A stretch of DNA of 64,000 nucleotides from Pseudanabaena sp. (GCA_003249035.1 QBMK01000002.1:386617-450616), one strand, 5' to 3'; shown: positions 42,606-52,047, counted from the first letter of the stretch. Numbers and translations are program-made. Notes: generated by a model from the letters alone, not told the origin.

Positions 42606-43961
42606 ATGCCCGACTCCCAAAAAGATTTTTTCCTTGATTCACATTTTCTTAATCCCGATCGCTCCAATCTCGAAGATATCCGTAAATTAGGATATGCCTT
42701 TGTCGATCTGATTGTGGACTCAGTTTTGGATACTCAAAATCAGCCATTTGTAAAAGATGAATCTGCTTTTGATATTCTTATTCCCGATCGAGGACAAGAG
42801 CTTCCTGAATTGCTGTCAGAAGTGCGATCGCAGATTTTGCCTCGTACTGTCAACTTTCAGAATCCTCGCTATATGGGACATATGGACAGTGTTCCTACTG
42901 CGATTACGATCTGGGCAGATGCTCTAGTTTCAGCAATTAATAACAATATGCTGAGCTATGAACTCGCTCCAGTATTTACAGAAATGGAAGCGCAACTGAT
43001 GCAATGGTTTGGCAATTTGTTTGGGATGGGAACTAATTGTTTTGGCACACTTACCGCTGGGGGTAGCCTTGCTAATATTTCAGGGCTATTATTAGCCAGA
43101 AACTGGAAACAACCAAAGAGCAAAACCTTGGGTAATTCTAGTAATTTAGTTGCTTTTGTTTCTGATGCTGCCCATACTTCCTTTGAGAAGGCAATGAATG
43201 TAATTGGTGTTGGCAAAGAGAACTTAGTCCGTGTGCCAACTAACTATCGTGGCGAAATCATTTTAGAAAAATTGGAATCTGCTATCCAAAAATCTATTCT
43301 GGAAGGAAAGCAACCCTTTTTTGTGGCAGCGATCGCAGGAACAACGGTTACGGGAGCTGTTGATGCGATTAAGACAGTGGGCGAAATTGCTAAACGTTAT
43401 GATTGCTGGTTTCACATTGATGCGGCTTATGGTGGTGCAGGTATTTTCACACCCAAGTTACAGCCACTATTTCAAGGCTGTGAACTTGCAGATTCTATGA
43501 CATTCAATCCCCAAAAATGGTTATGGGTGGCACGAACCTGTGCGATGCTACTCGTCAAGGATAAACAACATTTAGTCGATGGCTTTGATGGAGATTTGCC
43601 TTATATGGACGATCGAGCTTTAAACTTTGGTAATCTCAATTTACAGGGAACAAGGCGGACTGATAGTCTCAAATTGTGGATGTCTCTGAAGTCGATGGGG
43701 ATTTTGGGTTGTCGTTACTTAGTCGAGCGATCGCTCGATCTATCTGATAATTTGCTTCAATGGGTTGAGGATTCGCCCGAATTAGAACTGGTCTGCGAAC
43801 CAACTTTAAATATTATTTGCCTCAAATCTAACGATCCGAACCTTAGTAGTGCGGCTCTGCGCCAGCAATGGATCGATGAAGGTAAATTATGGCTGTCCTT
43901 ACCACTTTGGAAAGGCGATCGCATTCTCAAAGCCGTAGTTTTACATCCTTATGCAGGTTAA
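42606..43961 (+). CDS. PLP-dependent group II amino acid decarboxylase
   Basis: I start at ATG 42606 (PDSQKDFFLDSHFLNPD). The 451-residue protein has YMGHMDSVPTAITIW, GTLTAGGSLANISGL, SDAAHTSFEKAMNVIG, FVAAIAGTTVTGAVDAIKTV, WFHIDAAYGGAGIF and the Schiff-base Lys in FNPQKWLWVARTCAM. This is the aromatic-L-amino-acid/glutamate/diaminobutyrate decarboxylase family; the exact substrate is not fixed. RDxLxxRD-like ends are absent: the chain stops at VLHPYAG, slightly short of typical 480-residue relatives. It follows the ABC ATPase closely and might act on an imported amino acid. Confidence 0.9.
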   Translation: MPDSQKDFFLDSHFLNPDRSNLEDIRKLGYAFVDLIVDSVLDTQNQPFVKDESAFDILIPDRGQELPELLSEVRSQILPRTVNFQNPRYMGHMDSVPTAITIWADALVSAINNNMLSYELAPVFTEMEAQLMQWFGNLFGMGTNCFGTLTAGGSLANISGLLLARNWKQPKSKTLGNSSNLVAFVSDAAHTSFEKAMNVIGVGKENLVRVPTNYRGEIILEKLESAIQKSILEGKQPFFVAAIAGTTVTGAVDAIKTVGEIAKRYDCWFHIDAAYGGAGIFTPKLQPLFQGCELADSMTFNPQKWLWVARTCAMLLVKDKQHLVDGFDGDLPYMDDRALNFGNLNLQGTRRTDSLKLWMSLKSMGILGCRYLVERSLDLSDNLLQWVEDSPELELVCEPTLNIICLKSNDPNLSSAALRQQWIDEGKLWLSLPLWKGDRILKAVVLHPYAG

Positions 43962-44233
43962 TTTTTTCAATTTAAATTCATTTAATCAAGATTACAGCAC
44001 TGAACCTAAACCCAATTTTTTTCGGAGTGTTGTTTAGTAATTAAAAAAGGTTTAATCACACTAGTGATTTTTTATGCTGCGATCCCTAAGCAATTATACC
44101 AAAACACAACATGGCTGCGTCATTTTGTGTTTTTAAAACCCTGTAAGGGTTTGGTTTTCAATTCTTAAAAGTATTGTCACACTTTTGTGAATTGGTACTA
44201 TTTGTTTTTGAGGCATGACTCACACTCAAAAGA
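43962..44233. repeat. Composite palindromic repeat, copy 2 (decayed, inverted)
   Basis: Bases 44093-44200, read on the minus strand, follow the same order as 7979-8085: an attcacaaaagtgtgac-type hairpin, an aaaaccaaaccc link, and acaaaatgacgcagcc with a ttgtgttttggta arm. The stems carry several mismatches. A short hairpin (aatcacactagtgattttt, 44055-44073) precedes it. No gene is present. Confidence 0.6.
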
Positions 44234-44689
44234 CTAGCCTGTCACTCTAGCTTTTCCCTTTTCGCTCATTGCACGTTTCTTGTCACGGGACATCTTTTTG
44301 ATGAACTCTACACGACGAAACCGTAATGCTGACCAATCCTCATCAATCGCAACTTGTCGCACTCCTTCAAATCCCAATTTACCAAGTACATCCCACCCGT
44401 TGTCTCGGTTAAATTTGCATTGGTATTTCTTTGAGCTTGCTTTTGGATAAGCAAACCAAACGACTGCATCTCCTTGGGTTTTCTCCGCGACGATCGCGGC
44501 AATCTTCTTGACTTCCTCTAGCGTTGTCACAAAGGCTATTGAAAAGGTTGTTTTTTCAATGGTGTCTGCTTCCCGTAGCACTGAAACACCATTAAGAGTT
44601 GCAATTTCAGATTCAAAACTTTCAGGAGCACTAAGCACAAGAATCTCAGCTTCAGACTTCAGATTGAGCTTAATAAAAAGAGACGACAT
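44234..44689 (-). CDS. Hypothetical protein, 151 residues (DUF3052-like)
   Basis: The open frame reaches 44806, but the first 39 residues lie in an IS1-type remnant, so the natural start is ATG 44689 (SSLFIKLNLKSEAEILVL). The body has APESFESEIATLNGV, FSIAFVTTLEEVKKIAAIV, DAVVWFAYPKASSKKYQCKF and DEDWSALRFRRVEFIKKM, resembling small DUF3052/YdhG-like proteins; function unknown. The tail is basic (SRDKKRAMSEKGKARVTG). The mobile element just upstream may have removed or replaced its promoter. Confidence 0.65.
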   Translation of the reverse strand: MSSLFIKLNLKSEAEILVLSAPESFESEIATLNGVSVLREADTIEKTTFSIAFVTTLEEVKKIAAIVAEKTQGDAVVWFAYPKASSKKYQCKFNRDNGWDVLGKLGFEGVRQVAIDEDWSALRFRRVEFIKKMSRDKKRAMSEKGKARVTG

Positions 44690-44744
44690 ATTTTTTTCTC
44701 GCGAGGAATTAGAAAAACTTACCACAGTGTTACTTTCAACTCGA

Positions 44745-45136
44745 GGTAGTGTGTCATATTTGTTGATAGGAGCAGAATAAGGTAAAGTCAGAAGTAGTTC
44801 AGGCACAAGAGAAAAAAATGGTATTTGAAGCAGTCAAATGCCCAACTTGTGGAGGAGTAGAAGTCCAACGACAGGGACAAAGTAGTACAGGAAAAAAGCG
44901 TTAGATTTGCCGCAATTCAACTGTACGCGCAAGACATTTATTCTCGATTACACATATCAAGGTTATCGTCCAGAAGTAAAACAACAAATCGCAGAGATGG
45001 CAATCAATGGTAGTGGGATCAGAGATACAGGACGAGTATTGGGGATTAGTTCTAATACGGTAATCAAAGAATTAAAAAAAAGTATGCGTTTTGCTTTCAA
45101 TCCTCCTCAGGCTCTCAACAAATGTGACACACTACC
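44745..45136 (+). mobile_element. Deleted IS1-family element with 22-bp terminal repeats
   Basis: Ends 44745-44766 (GGTAGTGTGTCATATTTGTT) and 45115-45136 are inverted copies with one mismatch; GGTRRTG is the IS1-type edge. Inside, from ATG 44818, an InsA-like zinc-finger start reads VKCPTCGGVEVQRQGQ and stops at TAG 44902-44904. A shifted frame continues as TFILDYTYQGYRPEVKQQIA, then EMAINGSGIRDTGRVLGISS and NTVIKELKK, the rest of InsA. The InsB catalytic half is missing. No target duplication is visible. At 392 bp it can only move if a full copy supplies transposase. Confidence 0.8.
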
Positions 45137-45257
45137 GGTGATGCCTCATTGTTTGCGTTCCATCTGTTGAATTCGATGTAGATGGATTTCTTGAATGGTG
45201 ACGCGAATTTTTTCAATACAGGCAAAGGGATTAAGCTTTTTGCATGTATTGAATGTT

Positions 45258-46148
45258 CTAATAAGTTCCTGCCTTATTTGCAGTGTCTTTGAGATTGGCG
45301 TTAAAAAACATCGGAATGAACTTTTCGACAAAAGAAGAAGGATCTTTATCCCATGCTTTCTTGACTAGATCGATTCTGGTCTTTTGCAAATCAGAAGAGA
45401 ATAAAGTCTGAGGAAGTTGATCGATCAAATACTGTGGACGCTGCCATAGTGGAAGTGTATCGGCAATCTTCATCAAGTTCTCAACGCGGCGAACTTCTGC
45501 GCCAGCAAGAACATCCATTCCCGACTCATATGCAGCTTGCTCGATCGCAGCATATTTACGCTTTGCAGTATCCACTTTTGCGTGGAGAGCTTCACTCTTT
45601 TTCGCAATTTCTGCTAGCTTGCGATTACCCCAACGAACGTGAGCTACCTCTTCAGGCATGATTTTTTCGATGGTTTCGCGCACTTTGATATTTTCAGAAG
45701 TTTGCTCAGACTTTTCCAAGGCGCGAATATGAGCAGCGAAATATTCACAACCGCGCTTCTCTGTGACATTGATTGCCGCTAGGGATTCGATGATGGCGTC
45801 TTCAGGGTTGCTGCCGATGGTATCATAGCTAATCATTCGCTCAAACTCATCGATATAGGAAGTTCCTGGAGGAGTGCCAATATCCTCACCAAGTTCGTAA
45901 AGTAAATCAGTTAGCCAAAGAGCATGACGTGCTTCATCAGCTACATGATGCGATAAATCTTTAATCAAGTCGCGGGGCTTACCATCAAGCCTTTCGATTA
46001 GGTCGGTCAAGTCCTTGCAGCTACGTTGCTCATTAAAGCGATAGCGATTGATCGTTACCATGTGGATCTCGCGCTGACGCACCACTTGATCGAGGATGTC
46101 TTGGGCGCTTAGCTGTCCGCGAAGTTTACGAGGATATGCAACTGTCAT
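45258..46148 (-). CDS. Diiron ferritin-like protein
   Basis: The 296-residue protein is all-helical. Candidate iron ligands are arranged as in ferritin-like four-helix bundles: HHVADEARHALWL (ExxH-type with H and E), an acidic EKRGCEYFAAHIRAL helix, and IMPEEVAHVRWGNRK (E-x-x-H). The first 25 residues are basic, and the C-terminal 80 residues form a further helical tail. I do not recognise a named enzyme; possibilities include a hydroxylase/oxygenase or an iron-storage-like protein. It is divergent from bioF with an 87-base gap, so the two may be co-regulated. ATG 46148 is the start. Confidence 0.75.
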   Translation of the reverse strand: MTVAYPRKLRGQLSAQDILDQVVRQREIHMVTINRYRFNEQRSCKDLTDLIERLDGKPRDLIKDLSHHVADEARHALWLTDLLYELGEDIGTPPGTSYIDEFERMISYDTIGSNPEDAIIESLAAINVTEKRGCEYFAAHIRALEKSEQTSENIKVRETIEKIMPEEVAHVRWGNRKLAEIAKKSEALHAKVDTAKRKYAAIEQAAYESGMDVLAGAEVRRVENLMKIADTLPLWQRPQYLIDQLPQTLFSSDLQKTRIDLVKKAWDKDPSSFVEKFIPMFFNANLKDTANKAGTY

Positions 46149-46235
46149 TTGTTAAACCTAGATAATAACGGTGGGATAATTTGCGCTATGCGCCGCTCAT
46201 CCTATAAAGATTTTAATCTTAATTTGTAAAGAAGT

Positions 46236-47411
46236 GTGAAGACTGAACCAATTACTCATTTATCTACTCCTTACGACTGGTTAGATCGCTCATTAGACTC
46301 TATCCACAAAGCTAACTGGTATCGGTTTACGCAAACTATAACTAGCAAAGCAGGCACGATCGCTACCGTCGATGGACGCGAGATGTTGATGTTTGCTAGT
46401 AATAACTATTTGGACTTAGCAGGCGATCGCCGTTTGATCGATGCTGCTATTGCTGCTACCGAAATGTATGGCACTGGCTCGACAGGATCGCGTCTGGTGA
46501 CTGGGCATCTTGCCTTGCATGAGGAGTTAGAAACGGCGATCGCCGATCTTAAAAATACGGAAGCAGCCTTAGTTTTTAGCTCTGGCTATTTGGCAAATTT
46601 GGGAGCGATTGCGGCAATTGTGGGAGCGCGAGATTTGATTTTGGGCGATGAATATAATCACTCTTGTTTGAAAAAGGGCGGGCTACTCAGCGGTGCAATT
46701 GCGATCGATTATCAGCATTTGAACTTGGCTGATCTCAGTGTCAAATTGCAACAAGAGCGTTCTAAATATCGCCGTTGTTTGATTACGACTGACAGCGTGT
46801 TTAGCATGGATGGCGATCTTGCGCCATTGAGGGAAATTATGGATTTAGCCAACCAACATGACTGCATGGTATTAGTTGATGAAGCGCATGGAACAGGCGT
46901 ATTTGGCGATCGCGGTGGCGGTCTAACAAATGCACTCGATATTCAGCAAGATTTAATCCAAGTGGGAACTCTGAGCAAAGCTTTGGGAAGCTTGGGCGGT
47001 TATGTCGCAGGTTCCGCGAAGCTCATAGATTTTTTGCGAAATCGGGCGGCGACTTGGATTTATACAACAGGGCTTTCGCCTGCGGATACAGGTGCTGCGA
47101 TCGCAGCTATTAATATCGTCAAGTCAGAAAACACAATCCGGCAGAGGCTCTGGGAAAATGTGGGATTCTTTAAACAATGTCTACAAAGTATAGGAATGCA
47201 AGCGATCGCCTTTGATTCACCAATCATTGCAATCGAGGTTGGCGATATTACTCAAACCCTGCAAATGGCAAAACATTTACGCGAACATGGGATCTTTGCT
47301 CCTGCCATACGTCCACCAACAGTGCCAACTCCGCGCATTCGTCTAACCCTGATGGCAAGTCATACTCTTGAACAAATTCAGTTTTTGATGCAATGTATAG
47401 AAGCTTGCTAA
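46236..47411 (+). CDS. bioF: 8-amino-7-oxononanoate synthase BioF
   Basis: The 391-residue protein starts at GTG 46236 after a weak AAAGAAG site. It shows the alpha-oxoamine synthase pattern: LMFASNNYLDLAGD, GTGSTGSRLVTGHLALHEELE, FSSGYLANLGAI, DSVFSMDGDLAPL, DEAHGTGVFG and the PLP-Lys in GTLSKALGSLGGY. It condenses pimeloyl-ACP with alanine in the first committed biotin step in the cytoplasm. No other bio gene is adjacent. Short-chain alternatives such as KBL or serine palmitoyltransferase are less likely given the cyanobacterial context. Confidence 0.9.
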   Translation: MKTEPITHLSTPYDWLDRSLDSIHKANWYRFTQTITSKAGTIATVDGREMLMFASNNYLDLAGDRRLIDAAIAATEMYGTGSTGSRLVTGHLALHEELETAIADLKNTEAALVFSSGYLANLGAIAAIVGARDLILGDEYNHSCLKKGGLLSGAIAIDYQHLNLADLSVKLQQERSKYRRCLITTDSVFSMDGDLAPLREIMDLANQHDCMVLVDEAHGTGVFGDRGGGLTNALDIQQDLIQVGTLSKALGSLGGYVAGSAKLIDFLRNRAATWIYTTGLSPADTGAAIAAINIVKSENTIRQRLWENVGFFKQCLQSIGMQAIAFDSPIIAIEVGDITQTLQMAKHLREHGIFAPAIRPPTVPTPRIRLTLMASHTLEQIQFLMQCIEAC

Positions 47412-47460
47412 ATCTCAATATTCTGTCAATAAGAGAAATGCAAAATCACTAGCTCTAATT

Positions 47461-47670
47461 TTAGCCACCACCCACGATAGTGACGATTTCTAAGCGATCG
47501 CTATTTTGAATTAACGTGTTTCCCCAGAGTTGCCGATGTAAAATCTCGCCGTTGTATTCAACGGCAACTAAGCGAGGATTTAGTCCTAAATATTCCAGCA
47601 ATTCGATCATAGTGAGATTTGGTTCGCATGTGCGATCATCACCATTTACTTGCAACGTAATCATAGACAT
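47461..47670 (-). CDS. thiS: Sulfur carrier protein ThiS
   Basis: The 69-residue protein ends EIVTIVGGG, with the C-terminal Gly-Gly pattern that is thiocarboxylated for thiamine thiazole synthesis. The body shows ITLQVNGDDRTCE, LLEYLGLNPRLVAVEYNGEI and the ubiquitin-like fold of ThiS. A start two codons later (MITLQ) is also possible. It is convergent with bioF and divergent from the P-type ATPase gene; thiG and the other thiazole genes are not in the window. Confidence 0.9.
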   Translation of the reverse strand: MSMITLQVNGDDRTCEPNLTMIELLEYLGLNPRLVAVEYNGEILHRQLWGNTLIQNSDRLEIVTIVGGG

Positions 47671-47744
47671 TAAGTTTAAACTCTGATTTTAAATGTTGTC
47701 TTAGAGATCTTATACTTCTTACTAAAAATGATACCTGTGCGTTT

Positions 47745-50240
47745 ATGTCACAACCTACATCAGAAAATCCTCCTGACTCGCCCGCGATCACTTCGTCAAA
47801 TGTAGATATAGGACTTAATGAAGCTGAAGTCGCCGATCGCAAGCAACGTGGTGATATCAATGTCGTGGTGATGCGATCGAGTCGCACCTACAATGACATT
47901 TTCAAAGAAAACGTTTTTACATTATTTAACGTTACCTTTGGGGTGATTTTAATCTTGATGATGGTGCTTGGACAAATTACCGATGCCATCTTCTCAGGAT
48001 TTTCGGTATTTATGAATATTCTGGTTGGTGTGGCGCAAGAAATTCAGGCAAAGCTGACACTGGATAAACTGGCTCTGCTGTCGGTACAGAAGGTAAAAGT
48101 GCGCCGTGATGGCGAAGCGCGGGAGATTCCTGTTGGAGAGTTGGTACGGGATGACCTGATCGAACTGAATCCAGGCGATCGCGCTCCTGTGGATGGTGCA
48201 GTGCTGCTTTCCCAAAATGTAGAGATGGATGAATCTCTGCTCACAGGAGAGTCCGATCCTGTTGCAAAACAAATTGACGATATTGTGCTGTCGGGTTCAT
48301 TCTGTTTAGCTGGAAGCTGTGTATTTCGTGCCGACAAAATTGGTAATGAAAGCTATGCAGTAAAGCTATCGCAGTCTTCGCGGGTTTATAAGCGCGTCTT
48401 TACGCCATTACAGAAAAAGATTGATATTCTCGTCCAAGTTTTTGTACTGGTGCTGATTGTTGCGGCGTTCTTGCATGTAGCATCTAGCCTCAATTCGGGG
48501 CGGTCGATGGTAGATACGATTCGCTATGCTTCGGTAATTATCAATAGTTTTGTACCCGCAGGATTGATTCTATCGATTAGTGTTGCCTTTGCGATCGGCG
48601 CGGTAGAAATCAGTAAGCGCCGCACCTTGATTCAAAAAATTAATGCCGTTGATTCGATGAATAGTGTGCGGATTCTCTGCACTGATAAAACGGGAACACT
48701 GACCCAAAACAAGCTAGTTGTGAAAGAGATCGTGCCTTTGGGTGATACCGATCAAGATTCACTGCGCGAGCTAATTGCTCTCTATACAAATCTGATGGGA
48801 ACCCAGAATAGCAGTTCCAAGGCGATGGCAACTTTTACGGATAAGCCGCGATCGCCTGCACAATTTGTCAGCGAAGTTCCCTTTAGTTCTAGCCGTAAAT
48901 GGGGCGCGATCTCCATTGATATCGGCACAACGATTATGGTCGGTGCGCCTGAGATTTTATTTGCCAATCCTGAGACACAGGAGAAAGCTAAGCAATATGG
49001 AAGACAGGGCTTGCGGGCGATCGCAGTAGTCACCAGCGAAGATAGCTTTGACGCATCCGATAAAAATCCTGCCTTACCAAACAACCGTCGCGATCGCGGT
49101 TTAGTATTGCTCGAAGATAGTCTGCGACCCGATGTAATCGAGACAATCGCTGAATTACAAAACAAAAATATTCGTCTCAAAGTAATTTCAGGTGATAGTG
49201 TCGAAACTGTCGCATCGATCGCTCGTCAAGCGGGAATAGCCGTTCCCGATGATGCTGTGTTTACTCAAAAAGATCTAGAAGCTATGGATTCGCCGACCTT
49301 TAGTCGTTCAGCAGCCTCTGGCGCAGTATTTGGCAGAATTACCCCCGACATGAAGCGTCGTCTTATTTCGGCGATGGTGAAGCGCGGTGGCTACGTGGGC
49401 ATGGTGGGCGATGGGGTAAATGATGTACCTGCATTTAAGGAAGCGCAACTTGCGATCGCCATGAATGATGGTGCACAAATCAGTAAAGATGTAGCGGATA
49501 TCGTATTACTTGATAACAATCTCGCAGCTCTACCACAAGCCTTCGCTGCTGGCGATGACATCAAGCAAAAAATCCTCTCTTCGGCTTTGCTCTATCTCAC
49601 CAAAAATATCATGGTGATTCTGACGATTTCCTTCGCTGGATTTGTGCAACTTCCCTTTCCAGTCGAACCTCGTCACATGACGGTTTTAACGATGGCAGTA
49701 GTAGGGTTCCCGACAATTTGGATTGCCTTTGGATGGTTAAAACCAGTCAGATTGGAGAATTTCCTACGTGATGTCCTTGGCTATAGCTGCATTGCAGGAA
49801 TTTTTGGAGCGATCGCGATGACAATAGGCTATGTCTTTTCCTATTACATCAGTGGTTGGGCTTTGCTCAAGGTTCCTTATAGTTCAACCGTGATTGATTC
49901 AGATGCTTTTCAGGATATTGCTAGAGTTCAAGCGCAAGGCGTCAGTACTCTGATCGGGATGCTTTTCTGTCTATTTGTATTTTGGAGTATTACCAATATT
50001 TCAATCTGGAAATTGCGTACATTTTTCCAAAATCCTACAGCCGCTATTCTTGGTATTTTATCAGTTGGACTTTCAGCGATTGTGATGTTGCTTTTCCCAG
50101 CATTTTTTCAAATTGAAGTTCCCGATCAATTTGGGTGGTCGATGATTATCTTTTTGCCAGCTGCCAGTTTTTACACATTACGCATGATGCTATCTAGCAA
50201 ATTGTTTAGGCATTTGCCTCGCTATCTCAGCCAACCCTAG
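47745..50240 (+). CDS. HAD-IC P-type cation-transporting ATPase (CtpE-like)
   Basis: The 831-residue protein has the actuator motif LTGESDP, phosphorylation motif CTDKTGTLTQNK with Asp near residue 314, the ATP-binding 'KISGDS'-like region (LKVISGDSVETVASIA), and the hinge MVGDGVNDVPAFKEAQLAIAM. Around ten membrane helices are present, four of them at the C-terminus. There is no N-terminal CxxC metal domain or CPx motif in the transmembrane part, so heavy-metal transport is unlikely; calcium or other divalent cation export (CtpE-like group) is the best guess. The start ATG follows a TGTGCGTTT spacer without a strong Shine-Dalgarno. Confidence 0.9.
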   Translation: MSQPTSENPPDSPAITSSNVDIGLNEAEVADRKQRGDINVVVMRSSRTYNDIFKENVFTLFNVTFGVILILMMVLGQITDAIFSGFSVFMNILVGVAQEIQAKLTLDKLALLSVQKVKVRRDGEAREIPVGELVRDDLIELNPGDRAPVDGAVLLSQNVEMDESLLTGESDPVAKQIDDIVLSGSFCLAGSCVFRADKIGNESYAVKLSQSSRVYKRVFTPLQKKIDILVQVFVLVLIVAAFLHVASSLNSGRSMVDTIRYASVIINSFVPAGLILSISVAFAIGAVEISKRRTLIQKINAVDSMNSVRILCTDKTGTLTQNKLVVKEIVPLGDTDQDSLRELIALYTNLMGTQNSSSKAMATFTDKPRSPAQFVSEVPFSSSRKWGAISIDIGTTIMVGAPEILFANPETQEKAKQYGRQGLRAIAVVTSEDSFDASDKNPALPNNRRDRGLVLLEDSLRPDVIETIAELQNKNIRLKVISGDSVETVASIARQAGIAVPDDAVFTQKDLEAMDSPTFSRSAASGAVFGRITPDMKRRLISAMVKRGGYVGMVGDGVNDVPAFKEAQLAIAMNDGAQISKDVADIVLLDNNLAALPQAFAAGDDIKQKILSSALLYLTKNIMVILTISFAGFVQLPFPVEPRHMTVLTMAVVGFPTIWIAFGWLKPVRLENFLRDVLGYSCIAGIFGAIAMTIGYVFSYYISGWALLKVPYSSTVIDSDAFQDIARVQAQGVSTLIGMLFCLFVFWSITNISIWKLRTFFQNPTAAILGILSVGLSAIVMLLFPAFFQIEVPDQFGWSMIIFLPAASFYTLRMMLSSKLFRHLPRYLSQP

Positions 50241-50296
50241 TGGCATGAGCATCACTTTGAGATGTTCGTGCTTGATCTGAACTCATACTATTTATC

Positions 50297-50821
50297 ATGA
50301 TGAAATCTAGAACTATCAAACGCCCAATTGCTGTTACGATCCTCTCAACCTCGATGTTGGGGATGAGTCTTGTATTGATTTGCGATCGCATTCTCAATTT
50401 TTATATCTATCGATTATTAGATAGCAATGCTCCTTTAGCGAGTAGCAATTCAATCAATTTGCAATTAGTTTCAGATATTGCTTTTCTAAGTTTTAGCATC
50501 GTGCCAATCTTGTTGGCAATTGGACTGTGGTGTTTAAAATCTTGGGCGAGATTTCTGAGTATTTGTTTATTTAGTTCGTTTATGTTTCCTGCGATCGCCG
50601 CTTCTCTAAAATGGATCTCACCGCCTTCGGCTGCCAATCTTTTAGAAATCCCTACAGTTTTTGATGATGTTTTAAGCGTAAATGCAGTAACGACAACCTC
50701 ACGGCTAATTGCTCTAAATCCATATATTGCTTTTAGTAGTGCGATCTCCATTGCAATTTTAATCACCCCTGCTGTTGGTAGAGCCTTTCAGTATCAAACT
50801 GGAACAAATTCGGAAGAATAG
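50297..50821 (+). CDS. Hypothetical membrane protein, 174 residues
   Basis: Four hydrophobic segments (about residues 12-33, 55-76, 80-102 and 145-165) indicate four membrane helices. The first helix begins after MKSRTIKRPIAVTILSTSML, giving a positive-inside N-terminus. The third and fourth are separated by a loop of about 40 residues with WISPPSAANLLEIP. I do not recognise the family. It begins 57 bases after the P-type ATPase stop on the same strand, and could be in the same transcript. Confidence 0.65.
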   Translation: MMKSRTIKRPIAVTILSTSMLGMSLVLICDRILNFYIYRLLDSNAPLASSNSINLQLVSDIAFLSFSIVPILLAIGLWCLKSWARFLSICLFSSFMFPAIAASLKWISPPSAANLLEIPTVFDDVLSVNAVTTTSRLIALNPYIAFSSAISIAILITPAVGRAFQYQTGTNSEE

Positions 50822-50987
50822 AGCAAATCTACACATTATCTCATTTCACAAAGGGGATAGATAGCGAAAAGTCAGCATTCAAAAATAAAAATTTCAAAAT
50901 AGTCGTCAAATGATGACTATTTTTATGAAATATGCAAATTTGTAGCTTATAATACAAATATAGATAATTATTTGTGAATAAAAAAAT

Positions 50988-51137
50988 ATGAAAGCTACTC
51001 GTGAAAATAACCAACATCATGTATACAGCGATTACCGCGATCGCCAAATATTTGATGATGCACTAGAAAGCCATGAGCCAAAAGACCATTTACACCCAAA
51101 CTATTGCCATTGGGCATGGTTGCCAAAACCTAAATAG
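50988..51137 (+). CDS. 49-residue His-rich small protein
   Basis: ATG 50988 opens a frame ending at TAG 51135-51137. The predicted protein reads KATRENNQHHVYSDYRDRQ early and ends SHEPKDHLHPNYCHWAWLPK then PK. It has five or six His, one Cys and two Trp. No signal or membrane helix is present. The gene is followed directly by a very strong terminator and has a HIP1 site, which supports it as a real gene. Function is unknown. Confidence 0.5.
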   Translation: MKATRENNQHHVYSDYRDRQIFDDALESHEPKDHLHPNYCHWAWLPKPK

Positions 51138-51200
51138 TTTTGCAAACAAAAAAAAAAGGCTCGCTAAGCGAGCCTTTTTTTTTTGTTTGCAAAACTATTT
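51132..51200. terminator. 33-bp perfect two-way terminator
   Basis: Arms 51132-51164 and 51168-51200 are exact inverse copies around a TAA loop. The stem combines AAATAGTTTTGCAAAC, a run of ten A, and GGCTCGC; on the other side the run of ten T follows the GC part. It serves the small His-rich gene on the plus strand and the ABC permease gene on the minus strand. Confidence 0.9.
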
Positions 51201-52008
51201 ATCTTGCCCAGAAAATAACCTTCTTCTCTATGGCAACAAATAAGGTGTAGAGCATTACACCTAATATCGCTAGTGTAATCAGCGCTGAAAAAGCAAGAGG
51301 GACATTAAAGTCTGAGGCAGCCTGTACGATTAGATAACCTAAACCCGCATTAGATGCGATCGACTCAGCGATAACCGCTCCGATAAAGGAAAAAGAAACG
51401 GCTATCTTGAGAGATGCAAACACATAGGGCAAAGTATGTGGCCAGCCAACCTTAATGAATATCTCAAAATCTGAAGCACCCAAAGCTCTCATAACATCTT
51501 TCATTTCAGGCTCGATGGTTTCTAATCCCAGCGCTACGTTCACTGCGATCGGGAAGAATGCTAGCGCAAAGGCAGTTACGATCGCAGGAATAGCGTTTGC
51601 ACCAAACCATACAGCTAGTAGGGGAACTAAGGCTGATTTGGGAATGGTATTAAAGGCAACTAGTAAAGGATAGAAAGTTAGATAAACAAATTTGGAATAA
51701 CCAATCAGGAATCCCAATATGATGCCAACTATACTGGCAAACACGAAACCCGCAAAGGTTGTCCAGACTGTTCTCCAAGAGTTTTCTGCAAGCTGCGGCG
51801 CAAATTTGATCGTCGCTTCGAGAATTTTGGTAGGGGCAGGTAAGTTAAATGGTTGAATTTTAAATATAATTACAGCCAACTCCCATAGTAACAACAGCAA
51901 AACCGTAGCGATCAGAGGCAAAATAATAGTCGCAGTTTTTGTATTTAGAAAAGCCTCAAAATCAAACTTTTTATTCACCCGCCTTGAATTGTCAACAGTT
52001 CCCTGCAT
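51199..52008 (-). CDS. ABC transporter permease, SsuC/TauC family
   Basis: The 269-residue protein has six predicted membrane helices and the EAA-type loop ETIEPEMKDVMRALGASDFE followed by IFIKVGWPHTLPYVFASLKI, typical of the nitrate/sulfonate/bicarbonate/taurine permease family (BPD_transp_1). It is the third gene of an importer operon: binding protein at 53004-54155, ATPase at 52077-52901. Imported molecule candidates are sulfonates, nitrate-like anions, or thiamine/pyrimidine precursors. The gene ends inside the two-way terminator. Confidence 0.9.
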   Translation of the reverse strand: MQGTVDNSRRVNKKFDFEAFLNTKTATIILPLIATVLLLLLWELAVIIFKIQPFNLPAPTKILEATIKFAPQLAENSWRTVWTTFAGFVFASIVGIILGFLIGYSKFVYLTFYPLLVAFNTIPKSALVPLLAVWFGANAIPAIVTAFALAFFPIAVNVALGLETIEPEMKDVMRALGASDFEIFIKVGWPHTLPYVFASLKIAVSFSFIGAVIAESIASNAGLGYLIVQAASDFNVPLAFSALITLAILGVMLYTLFVAIEKKVIFWAR

Positions 52009-52047
52009 ATATTTTCCTCATTACTAATTGCAAAAACTTGTGAGCAC

